A stretch of 35,174 bases of DNA. Source: Promethearchaeota archaeon (GTDB taxonomy: Archaea > Asgardarchaeota > Lokiarchaeia > Sigyniarchaeales > SOKP01). The notes under the pieces were generated by a model. The model searched no databases, was not told the DNA's origin, and was given only the letters and a program-made list of their open reading frames with translations. The translations under genes were made by a program, and so were the position numbers. This document shows, one piece after another, positions 8,931 through 16,347 of this stretch. Location of the stretch: positions 1 through 35,174 of the forward strand of contig SDNL01000005.1 in the NCBI GenBank assembly GCA_004524365.1. The letters run 5' to 3'. Position 1 is the first letter of the stretch. The number at the start of each line of letters is the position of its first letter.

Positions 8931-9598
8931 ACTAATTTTTAAATTGTTTATATTTTATTTGTAGATAAAATTTGAAGTTTACTACTTTTGGAATAAACTT
9001 CCTTATTAATTATTACGCATTTCAAATATTTAAAGGTTATGGTTCGAAAGAAGATCTTTATGAATCTAAATTGATTTATTTCATAATTGAAAAAAGTTGT
9101 TAATAACTTAACAATCGACAAAAAATAAAATGAAACATAAATTTTTAAGTTCTTTTTTATCTTAACTAGTCGTTTTTTAGGAAAAAGTAGTAGGAAAAAA
9201 GTTAGGTTTAAAGAAAATTTTTATCAATAGATGGATATGAATGTCACGTTTGAACTTTTTGTCGATGCTCACCCATTCGAACTTTATTCTCGTGGTAAAC
9301 GAGAGATTTCATAAGATACGTAGCCGATATTCCTGAGTAGGAAATACTCATTAAGACTAGATACATAAAAGTTCAATAACTATATTTTTTTAAGGAGTTT
9401 AATACAGCTGAAAGATTAAAAAAAGAAGAATTATTGTATAATATAAAAATATTTATAAAGCTTAAGTCTTATTTAAAAATGTGATTTCCACAAGAAAGAA
9501 AGTTCATTAATAACTTAAAACCGAAAATTACAAATTAATTAAAAAATATTAACTAAACAAAGAACAAAGTGAGATAGTCTCTGATCATAAATAATCAA
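8931..9598. other. Long noncoding gap between histone and TrmB-type regulator
   Basis: No credible reading frame occurs on either strand here. The flanks are very AT-rich and probably hold the divergent promoters. The centre (about 9230-9380) is less AT-biased and folds into a compact stem-bounded structure listed separately. Confidence 0.6.
9250..9376 (+). ncRNA. Candidate structured noncoding RNA
   Basis: A perfect 10-bp stem joins TTGAACTTTT (9250-9259) to AAAAGTTCAA (9367-9376). Inside it are two perfect 6-bp hairpins: TCTCGT/ACGAGA with loop GGTAA (9288-9304) and TGAGTA/TACTCA with loop GGAAA (9334-9350). This nested architecture, plus base composition richer in G and C than the surroundings, suggests a stable RNA or a structured leader about 220 nt upstream of the regulator gene. 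It does not match tRNA, and I could not match it to RNase P RNA, SRP RNA, a C/D guide RNA or a riboswitch class. Strand is uncertain because the stems also form on the other strand; plus is chosen because the purine-rich GGAAA and GGTAA loops suit GNRA-like loops. Confidence 0.4.
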
Positions 9599-10441
9599 AT
9601 GAGAAAACTGCTAGACGAGGGGGAGATAGAAGAATTATTACGCGATCTGGGATTTACCAAAAATGATTCTAAAGTATTTCTTACGCTTGCGAAATATAAA
9701 GTCTTATCTCCAGCAGATATCGCAAAATTGAGCGATGTAGATCGCGCACGAGTATATGATTCCCTAAAGCGCCTCATGGAAAAGGGATATATCAGAAAAG
9801 AACCTGTAAAACGGGGGGCAAATTATAAGATAATCTCAATTAATAAAGTGTTTAAGAGCATTCGGAAAGGGTACAAAAAGAAAATAGATGATACTATCGT
9901 TTTAGAAAAATCGATTCCCGAGTTAGAAGTGCAAGAAGAAAACCCAGAGTCATCGGTTTGGGCGATTAGCACGAAAGGTAAGATTAGAAGTCGAATTAAA
10001 CAACTTATTAACGAAGCAGAGCAGAAAGTTTTATTTATTATCACACCCGACCTATTGATGGAGGAACTGGGCGGACATGAATGGATCATGGATGAAATAT
10101 GGGATAAGAAATTTGCAAATTCAGAGATTAAAATTGTAATTGCACTGAAATATTTTGATGCTTTGAAAGAAGATATTAAAAAGCTTTTGAATGTAGATGT
10201 TCAAATTCACGCAATTGAAGGCGAAAATGTGATCCCGTTCGGATTACTCATTACTGATAATGATTTCCTCCTAACAACTTTGGACCAGGTAAAGGAGGCT
10301 CCCGAATATACTTCTGGCATTTGGTTAGAAGATGGCTATGAGCGACAAATATTAGGCTATGAACATTTATTCAGACACTTTATCACTCAAGAATGTAAGC
10401 AAATTAAGCTTACTACAAAAACAAAACCTCCAGCGGCTTAA
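9599..10441 (+). CDS. TrmB-family transcriptional regulator
   Basis: 280 residues. The N-terminal ~75 residues form the winged helix of the TrmB family, with the signature LGFTKNDSKVFLTLAKYK, SPADIAKLSDVDRARVYDSL and LMEKGYI. A basic linker (YKKKIDD) leads to a C-terminal domain of about 150 residues related to the TrmB sensor region (EQKVLFIITPDLL, then SEIKIVIALKYFDAL). TrmB proteins control sugar transport and central metabolism in archaea and bind sugars through the C-terminal domain; the ligand here is unknown. The long upstream gap and nearby structured element may be regulatory. It precedes the GTPase gene by about 95 nt. Confidence 0.82.
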   Translation: MRKLLDEGEIEELLRDLGFTKNDSKVFLTLAKYKVLSPADIAKLSDVDRARVYDSLKRLMEKGYIRKEPVKRGANYKIISINKVFKSIRKGYKKKIDDTIVLEKSIPELEVQEENPESSVWAISTKGKIRSRIKQLINEAEQKVLFIITPDLLMEELGGHEWIMDEIWDKKFANSEIKIVIALKYFDALKEDIKKLLNVDVQIHAIEGENVIPFGLLITDNDFLLTTLDQVKEAPEYTSGIWLEDGYERQILGYEHLFRHFITQECKQIKLTTKTKPPAA

Positions 10442-10535
10442 TTAGCCAAACATAATATATTTTTTGAAAAGAATTAAATTTAAAAATTAGATATAAATAT
10501 ATAAATAAAACTACTCAAAAATCAAGGCGGTCAAA

Positions 10536-11099
10536 ATTTCCTATCGTGGTAAAATTATACTCACCGGCGACCCACAGGTTGGAAAAACCTCCCTATTATC
10601 TAGGTATTGCGATGATAAATTCCCTGATAATTACAATCCCACCGTTGGTGCTAATTTTCTAATAAAGGAAGTGGATCTTACAGATATTATTAGTCAACTG
10701 GATTTAGATAATGAATTAAAACGAGAAGTTGGAAAAAAAGGATTTAAAATATATTTTTGGGATATTGGAGGGCAACACGATAAATTATTTCAAAATGAAT
10801 ATTATTTCCAAGACGCAGTGGGCGCCATAATTGTATTTGACCTTATAAATAAAGAATCATTTGACCATTTGGATTTTTGGATCGATAAAATAAAAAGCCT
10901 CACAGGAAATGACGTTCCTTTTATTATCGTGGGGAATAAAACAGACCTATCAGAAGAACGGAAAATTGCGTTAAATACTATCGAAGAAAAAGCTGAAAAA
11001 CATGGAGTTGAGTATTTCGAAACGTCCGCAAAGAAAGATGAAAATGTTCGTAAGGCATTTGAATCCCTCGCGATTAAAGTGTTGAATAATCTTAAATAA
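10536..11099 (+). CDS. Ras/Rab-like small GTPase, probable AUU start
   Basis: 187 residues when read from the in-frame ATT at 10536. All five G motifs are present: P-loop GDPQVGKTS (residues 11-19), switch I Thr36 in NPTVG, switch II WDIGGQ (75-80), NKTD (134-137) and ETSAK (162-166). Asgard genomes carry many such Ras-superfamily GTPases, regarded as relatives of eukaryotic trafficking GTPases. The frame opens after TAA at 10506 and contains no ATG, GTG or TTG before the P-loop; the first canonical start (GTG 10671) would delete the P-loop and switch I. AAGGCGGT lies 4 nt before the ATT. Between switch I and switch II there are roughly 15-20 extra residues, mostly acidic/helical. No C-terminal prenylation Cys is present. 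Confidence 0.85.
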   Translation: MSYRGKIILTGDPQVGKTSLLSRYCDDKFPDNYNPTVGANFLIKEVDLTDIISQLDLDNELKREVGKKGFKIYFWDIGGQHDKLFQNEYYFQDAVGAIIVFDLINKESFDHLDFWIDKIKSLTGNDVPFIIVGNKTDLSEERKIALNTIEEKAEKHGVEYFETSAKKDENVRKAFESLAIKVLNNLK

Positions 11100-11194
11100 A
11101 GATAAAAGGGAAAATTCTTATTAATCGCTTTATTTCTTTTTAATAATAGAAAATATGTGAAGTTACTACCTATATTATTCACCAATTTTAACAT

Positions 11195-11923
11195 ATGAAT
11201 ATCTTAGTAATTCCTATTAGCCCATTAGAGCAAGCTAAGTCACGATTACGGAGCGTCTTTTCTCAAGAAAAGATAAAGCTGCTCATCATCTCTATGGTGA
11301 AAGATCTCGGCGAAAAATTAGCACATTTAGATACTTTTGATTCTGTTATTGTGTATTGTGGAGATCATTCCATAGCAGAATTAGCAGAATCATATAATTT
11401 AATCGGATTAAAAGAAAAGAATCTGAACCACAAAAAGTCATTTGATAGGGTTATTGAGGAGGTAAACCAAATTGCTATTGATCAATTCAATGCGAAACAG
11501 ACGATTTTTACTTTTTTGGATACAGTTCTTATTTCAGAACAGAATCTTAGGGATCTTTCACAATTGATTAAGGAATATCAATTAGTTATTTGTCCCTCGG
11601 TTCATTCGGCTGGGATTTCTGTGTTAGGGAGAAATCCTCCAGACATCGTGCCAACCTGCTTTTCTGATACCTCAATTCCTTCCTTTCTCGGTCAACTTAG
11701 AATGGCCCAGAAAGCTGACATTCAAAAGATTAAAATTTATGATTCCTTTAGAGCAGGATTCGATATTGATATTAAACGCGATTTGGCACTCGCTTATGAA
11801 TATTTAAAGGCACTAAATTTAACAGATTCACATACATTCCAGTTTTTAGAACAGAATCTCACATTTTCCCTTAAAAAGAATCATAATAATAGAGAGCTTG
11901 ATATTATTACCAATCGAAAATAA
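11195..11923 (+). CDS. cofC: 2-phospho-L-lactate guanylyltransferase-like (coenzyme F420 synthesis)
   Basis: 242 residues. It follows the CofC pattern: N-terminal VIPISPLEQAKSRL, central FLDTVLISEQNLRDL at the position of the family 'PADLPLL' motif, CPSVHSAGISVLGRNPPD at the 'PS..GGTNAL' motif, and the C-terminal FRAGFDIDIKRDL (family 'D(V/I)DTPEDL'). CofC charges 2-phospholactate or phosphoenolpyruvate with GTP/GMP to make the precursor of the F420 side chain. The two central motifs deviate from textbook forms, so a diverged function is possible. The F420-linked FrhB-like gene at 16348 supports the assignment. The protein has about 30 extra C-terminal residues. Confidence 0.75.
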   Translation: MNILVIPISPLEQAKSRLRSVFSQEKIKLLIISMVKDLGEKLAHLDTFDSVIVYCGDHSIAELAESYNLIGLKEKNLNHKKSFDRVIEEVNQIAIDQFNAKQTIFTFLDTVLISEQNLRDLSQLIKEYQLVICPSVHSAGISVLGRNPPDIVPTCFSDTSIPSFLGQLRMAQKADIQKIKIYDSFRAGFDIDIKRDLALAYEYLKALNLTDSHTFQFLEQNLTFSLKKNHNNRELDIITNRK

Positions 11924-11970
11924 GATTATGAACCGTCTGTAATTAACTTCTAATTATAAAAAAAATAAGC

Positions 11971-13200
11971 TTAAAAGGAGAATGTTATAGCTATCTTGAT
12001 CTCTTCATTAATGATTTGTTCGATAGTTTTCTGAAAGTTGTTCCTATCTCGCTTTAATTTCGCTAAATATTTTAGATAATCCTTATTTTTACTTTCCAGA
12101 TCGTTATTAATGTGCTCTAATCTTTGAGTAAGGACCCCAATTTTATTCTTTACATCATTTAATTGATCATCTAAACCCTTTTTCTTGATCTTTTTCTTAA
12201 TTTTCTGAATATTTTCTCGTAATTCCTTATAAGTTTCTAATTCATCATAGATTTCTCTTTCGTCAAAAATCTTATTAATCTGTTCTATAGACTTTTCTCG
12301 TTTGTCAGATTTTAAGTTTAGCTTTTTTTCCTCAAGAACATGGCGTAATTGGACTAGCAATCCTCGAAATTTGGTTAAATCTTGACCCTCTTTCATTAAG
12401 ACTCGTAATGGGTTCTTAATAAAATCTCTTACATAATTTTCATTAATGTTTGTGAGATGAATATTCTCGCGTTCAACTTCAACTTTAAGTTTTCGTAGCG
12501 CCTTTTTAAAACCTAATTCACCATTGATCTTCATTTTTAACTTAAATGCTTGGTCCCGGAATTTCTTCTTTTTTTGAAATAATTTATCTTTTTCCAAGGT
12601 TAAGAGTTTTGATTTTTGTTCTTCTAGCTCTTTCTTTGTAGTTTCTTGTTCTTTTTCCAGTTTATCTAAATCTTCGCGTGCGTTTTCTATATTATTTCTT
12701 AAATTATAAAATTTCGATAGTTTATCTACTAATTCTTCAGCTTCTTTTACATCTGTATATTTCTTTAACGCAAATTTCTCCAAAACTGCTTGTTTTTTTC
12801 CTAATTTCCTTGTATGATAATTTAATTCTTTTATCTCAGGTTGTACTTTACTTTTGAATTTTGGCAGACTTTTTTTTGCTGCATCATTAATTTCAGTAAA
12901 AAGTCTTTTTAGGTCTTTTAATAAAGCCATAATCCCATCATATGTAATTTCATCCTCAGGAATTTCTATTTGATCGATTTCTTTCTTAATTTTATCAGTA
13001 AAGAATGTAAGAGATCTAAGGGGTTTTTTCTTAAGTTCGTCCTTAATATCAAGAAAATGGTTCATTGTTTTTCTTATATCAATCAATCCTTCTTGAATAT
13101 CTTCTATTAATTTCTGGGCAGTTTTCTTCTTTTTATAGAAGATTTCATCAAGTTTCTCCAAATAATATTCCTCAAAATTTTCTAATTCAATCTCAACCAT
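11971..13200 (-). CDS. Long coiled-coil protein, function unknown
   Basis: 409 residues from the ATG at 13200 (a TTG at 13206 would add two). Very rich in Lys, Glu and Leu, with extended heptad-like stretches over roughly residues 150-240 and 300-400, and no Walker motif, zinc motif or transmembrane segment. It is likely an elongated alpha-helical dimer. Coiled-coil proteins of this kind in Asgard archaea have been proposed as scaffolding or cytoskeleton-associated components, but nothing in this sequence specifies that. It is convergent with cofC. Confidence 0.72.
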   Translation of the reverse strand: MVEIELENFEEYYLEKLDEIFYKKKKTAQKLIEDIQEGLIDIRKTMNHFLDIKDELKKKPLRSLTFFTDKIKKEIDQIEIPEDEITYDGIMALLKDLKRLFTEINDAAKKSLPKFKSKVQPEIKELNYHTRKLGKKQAVLEKFALKKYTDVKEAEELVDKLSKFYNLRNNIENAREDLDKLEKEQETTKKELEEQKSKLLTLEKDKLFQKKKKFRDQAFKLKMKINGELGFKKALRKLKVEVERENIHLTNINENYVRDFIKNPLRVLMKEGQDLTKFRGLLVQLRHVLEEKKLNLKSDKREKSIEQINKIFDEREIYDELETYKELRENIQKIKKKIKKKGLDDQLNDVKNKIGVLTQRLEHINNDLESKNKDYLKYLAKLKRDRNNFQKTIEQIINEEIKIAITFSF

Positions 13201-13282
13201 TTTCAATCAATTGTTCTTAAATTAACATTCTTTAATTAACTTTATCTCATAATTATCAGTTCTTACCGCCTTAATCCCGCCT

Positions 13283-13483
13283 CTACTCGTGTTCGATTCG
13301 TTTATTAATCGTTGCTCGCTGGAGAGCTGTTTCAATCTTCCTTTCATCAAACCCAACGGTTTCTATTATTCTCATAATCTTCATACGGCGTGATTTGCCA
13401 CGAAGCTCTCTTTTTTCCATATACTGTTTGGCAAATTCTTCGATCCTTTCTTTATCATTCAATTCTTCATTACTGGCCGACAT
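13283..13483 (-). CDS. Small basic helical hypothetical protein
   Basis: 66 residues, highly charged, predicted mostly alpha-helical: ELNDKERIEEFAKQYMEKRE, then RRMKIMRIIETVGFDERKIETALQRA. The ~40-residue second half could form a helix-turn-helix-like hairpin. Not recognised. It sits upstream of, and on the same strand as, the coiled-coil gene (83-nt gap), so the two may be cotranscribed. Confidence 0.5.
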   Translation of the reverse strand: MSASNEELNDKERIEEFAKQYMEKRELRGKSRRMKIMRIIETVGFDERKIETALQRATINKRIEHE

Positions 13484-13795
13484 ACACTATGGTAAAAATT
13501 TTGATCCATAAAAATTTTCTTACACTTGAAAGCAAGATTGCACTATAATATTAGTGTAATTTAAGAATAATTTTAAATTAAAAACCTTTTCGTCCGAAAT
13601 TCTCAAATTTGATCGTTCAATTTTCTATCTCAATCACTTCATATTTAAATTTCCTACAAACTTATTTTTGGATTTAATAAAAATTATATTTTGTTTTTAA
13701 TTTCCATAATCGTAAATTAGGTTTCATTTGAATAAAACTTAAATTATCAATAAATACATAAATTAAAAAAAAAACTAAAAAAAGAATACAATAAA
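13484..13795. other. AT-rich gap upstream of hdrA
   Basis: 312 nt between divergent genes, no coding potential seen. It should hold the promoter of the hdrA-mvhD-frhB unit and that of the minus-strand small gene. I cannot single out a convincing TATA box because the whole stretch is AT-rich. Confidence 0.5.
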
Positions 13796-15808
13796 ATGTC
13801 TGATAAAGAACAGACCAACGGTAACCTTCGAATTGGCATATATGTTTGTAAGTGAGGCGTGAATATCGGTAGTGTCGTAGATTGCGAAGCAGTGAAGGAT
13901 TTTGCGGAGCTCCAACCGAATGTAGTTGTTGCAAAAACAAATAAGTTTACTTGTAGTGATCCTGGTCAGCAAGTGATAAAAAATGATATTTTAGAGCTAG
14001 ATCTTAACCGTGTAGTTGTTGCTGCCTGAACTCCTAAGATACATGAACCGACATACCGTGATGTACTTATGGAGTCTGGGTTGAGCCCCTATTATTTCCA
14101 GATGGTTAATATTCGAGAACAATGTTCATTTGTCCATTCGGATGATAAAGAAGCAGCTACAGAAAAGGCAAAGCGATTAGTTTTAGCGGGAATTAATAGA
14201 GCACGACAATTGGAAGCAGTTCCTCAAGAAGAAATCTCAATTGAGAGGTCAGTCCTTATTGTGGGTGCTGGAATTGCTGGAATGAATGCTGCGCTTGATC
14301 TTGCTAATCAAGGGATAAATGTACACCTAGTAGAAAAAGAACCTACTATCGGCGGAAAGATGGCTCAATTAGACCGAATCTTTCCTACAGACGATTGTGG
14401 AATCTGAGTCTTGGCACCTATCATGGTAAATACATCAAAACACCCGAATATCAACCTTCTAACTTATAGCGAAGTAGTAGAATTTAGCGGGATTACAGGG
14501 AATTATAAAGTAAAAGTAAAAAAGAATCCTCGCTATGTAAATGAAGATAATTGTACGGGGTGTGGACTTTGTACTACAAAATGTCCTATGAATATGCCAA
14601 ATGAATTTGATCGTGGTATTGGGGAACGGAGTGCAATATATATTCCTTTTCCACAAGCTGTCCCAAAATTAGCATTAATCGATCGAGAAGCATGTATCGA
14701 ATGTAAGAGTTGCGAGCGAAATTGTCCCGCAGAAGCAATAGATTTCGAACAAGAACCTGAATATGTGGATTTAACTGTAGGGTCGGTCATTATCGCTACG
14801 GGTTGGGATGAGTATCCAATTTGGAAAACTAATGAATATAAATACGGGATTTATCCCGATGTAATTACACAAATCGAATTAGAACGTATGCTTAGCCCCA
14901 TAGGTCCAACGGACGGTCATGTATACCGAGTTTCTGATGGTAAACAACCAAAACGATTAGCAATGATCCAATGTGTTGGTTCCCGATCCCTTCGAGGAAA
15001 TCAATACTGCTCGGGAGTATGTTGTAGTGTAGCATTAAAAAATGCGCAACTGTTAAAGCAAGAATATCCCGATATGGAAATTGTAATATTTTATATTGAT
15101 ATCAGAACCACAGATAAAGGGAACGAGGAGTATTATCGAAAGATCAGAGAAACTAATATTGGATTCATAAAAGGAAAACCAGGAGACATTAAATTAAACG
15201 AAGATGGAACAATGCGTCTCTTTTATGATAACTCGTTATCGGATCAAGTGACTCATTTAGACGTTGATATGGTTGTATTATCCACGGGTATCATTCCATC
15301 ACAAGGTACGCAAGAGATCGTTGATACCATAGGATTAGAAAAAGGACCTGCTGACTTTTTGTCAGAGATACATGGGTGTTTAAAACCTCAAGAGACTAAA
15401 GATATGGGGATCTACATTTGTGGTTGCGCTGCTGGTCCTAAAAATATTCCCTATTCAGTATCTTCGGCATTAGCCGCAGCAAGTAAAGCATCAACATTAT
15501 TATCTAATGATACAATCAGCCAAGAATTAATCATTGCAGAAGTAGATAAAGATCTCTGTATGGGATGTCATAGATGTGAGAAATCATGTCCTTTCAATTC
15601 AATAAAAGTTGGAGATGAAGATATCGCCGTAGTTGATGAGTTAAAATGCAAGGGATGTGGTATATGCGCGAGTGTGTGTCCAGCAAGAGCTATTGAAGTG
15701 AAATATTATCGAGATACACAGTTTGAGGAGGAATTAAAAGGTATTGGAATGTTAGAATCTCCTCCTATAGAATCTGTAGCAAAAGAACAACAACCAGTAG
15801 GTGATTAA
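13796..15808 (+). CDS. hdrA: Heterodisulfide reductase subunit A, selenoprotein with three in-frame UGA codons
   Basis: 670 residues when three UGA codons are read as selenocysteine, the normal HdrA length. The UGAs are at 13853-13855 (residue 20), 14027-14029 (78) and 14405-14407 (204). Each falls on a conserved HdrA cysteine: CKUGVNI for the usual CxCGxNI, AAUTPKIHEP for AACSPxxHEP, and DCGIUVLAP for DCSICxLAP. The frame is otherwise open and colinear with HdrA across every UGA. The FAD fingerprint is GAGIAG (157-162) with EKEPTIGGKM. Four [4Fe-4S] motifs follow, from CTGCGLC at Cys253 to CKGCGIC at Cys618. HdrA is the flavin subunit that bifurcates electrons between ferredoxin and a second acceptor. 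It overlaps mvhD by 8 nt. hdrB and hdrC are not in the window. Confidence 0.92.
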
Positions 15809-16229
15809 ACTGTCTAAACAAACCACATCAAGAAGAATTGTTGCATTTGCCTGTTGGAAATGAGGATATGCTGCCGCCGATTTAACCGGCACAACGAGGA
15901 AAACCTATTCTACAGATGTCCACCTCATTCGGGTGAGATGTACAGGACGAGTAGGAATTCATTTAATAATGCAGAGTTTTCTAAATGGTGCGGATGGCGT
16001 TGCAATCATTTCTTGAAAAGAAGGAGAATGCGAATTTGAACGGGGTAATTTAGTGGCCTATGACCACGTGCAAATGTTAAGCAAGATTTTTGAGCATTTA
16101 AACATCGAAAAGGAACGAGTTCAACAATATTTCTGTTCCGCTGCGGATGTAGAGAAATATATAACCTCAGTAAATGATATAGTAAAAAAAATACACAAAT
16201 TGCCTCCCTTACCAAAAAAAACCGATTAG
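15801..16229 (+). CDS. mvhD: MvhD/VhuD-type iron-sulfur adaptor, selenoprotein with two in-frame UGA codons
   Basis: 142 residues read from GTG 15801 with two UGA codons as selenocysteine: 15861-15863 (residue 21) in AFACWKUGYAAADL and 16014-16016 (residue 72) in ISUKEGECEF. These align with conserved cysteines of MvhD (C-x-W-C-(S)Y..AD and the GC-x-x-GxC motif). Continuous similarity runs through RVRCTGRVGIHL, FLNGADGV, LLxxLGIExxRV-like LNIEKERVQQYF and the C-terminal helix, so the gene is intact. MvhD carries a [2Fe-2S] cluster and links HdrA to an electron donor (hydrogenase, formate dehydrogenase or F420 module). The overlap with hdrA implies translational coupling. Automated calling would miss this gene or report an unrelated frame. 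Confidence 0.9.
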
Positions 16230-16289
16230 AATGATCTCTTCGAATAAATAATAGTCGAAGAAGGACTACCTTGCGAAGGTTATTCGGTT
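16220..16289 (+). promoter_or_regulatory. SECIS-like element with a kink-turn core
   Basis: It begins at the mvhD stop codon. A basal stem pairs AACCGATTA (16220-16228) with TATTCGGTT (16281-16289), broken by one U/U mismatch. Inside, ATGA at 16231-16234 faces GGAC at 16263-16266 and can form the tandem G-A/A-G pairs of a eukaryote-type SECIS quartet (G33/A65 and A34/G64 in the last two digits). A helix CTTCGA/TCGAAG (16238-16243 with 16255-16260), extended toward the core, gives about nine positions to an A-rich 11-nt loop. A small side hairpin ACCTT-gcg-AAGGT (16268-16280) lies on the 3' strand. Lokiarchaeal SECIS elements with a eukaryote-like core are known; recoding of both genes by this element is inferred. 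Confidence 0.7.
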
Positions 16290-16347
16290 AAAAATGTTTT
16301 TACAATAAATATAACTGTAGTAATTAAGTTCTAAGTTTTTAAAACTA

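Noticed and set aside
9230-9380. tRNA, SRP RNA or RNase P RNA for the structured element
   Set aside because: No CCA-proximal acceptor pairing, T-loop/anticodon arrangement, SRP helix 8 internal-loop sequence or RNase P core motifs could be found by eye.
10671-11099. Small GTPase starting at GTG 10671
   Set aside because: It would lack the P-loop and switch I, which are encoded in frame upstream.
13796-14410. hdrA as a pseudogene broken by three stop codons
   Set aside because: All three stops are UGA, all at conserved cysteines, the rest of the frame is intact, and the same happens in the overlapping mvhD with a SECIS-like element after it.
15854-16039. Separate 61-residue Cys-rich plus-strand ORF inside mvhD
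   Set aside because: It is the wrong frame of mvhD; the mvhD frame with UGA read as Sec matches the family along its whole length.
13796-16229. UGA reassigned genome-wide (changed genetic code)
   Set aside because: UGA terminates the thioesterase gene (19781-19783) and the decayed frhB copy, and no other intact gene in the window needs UGA readthrough.
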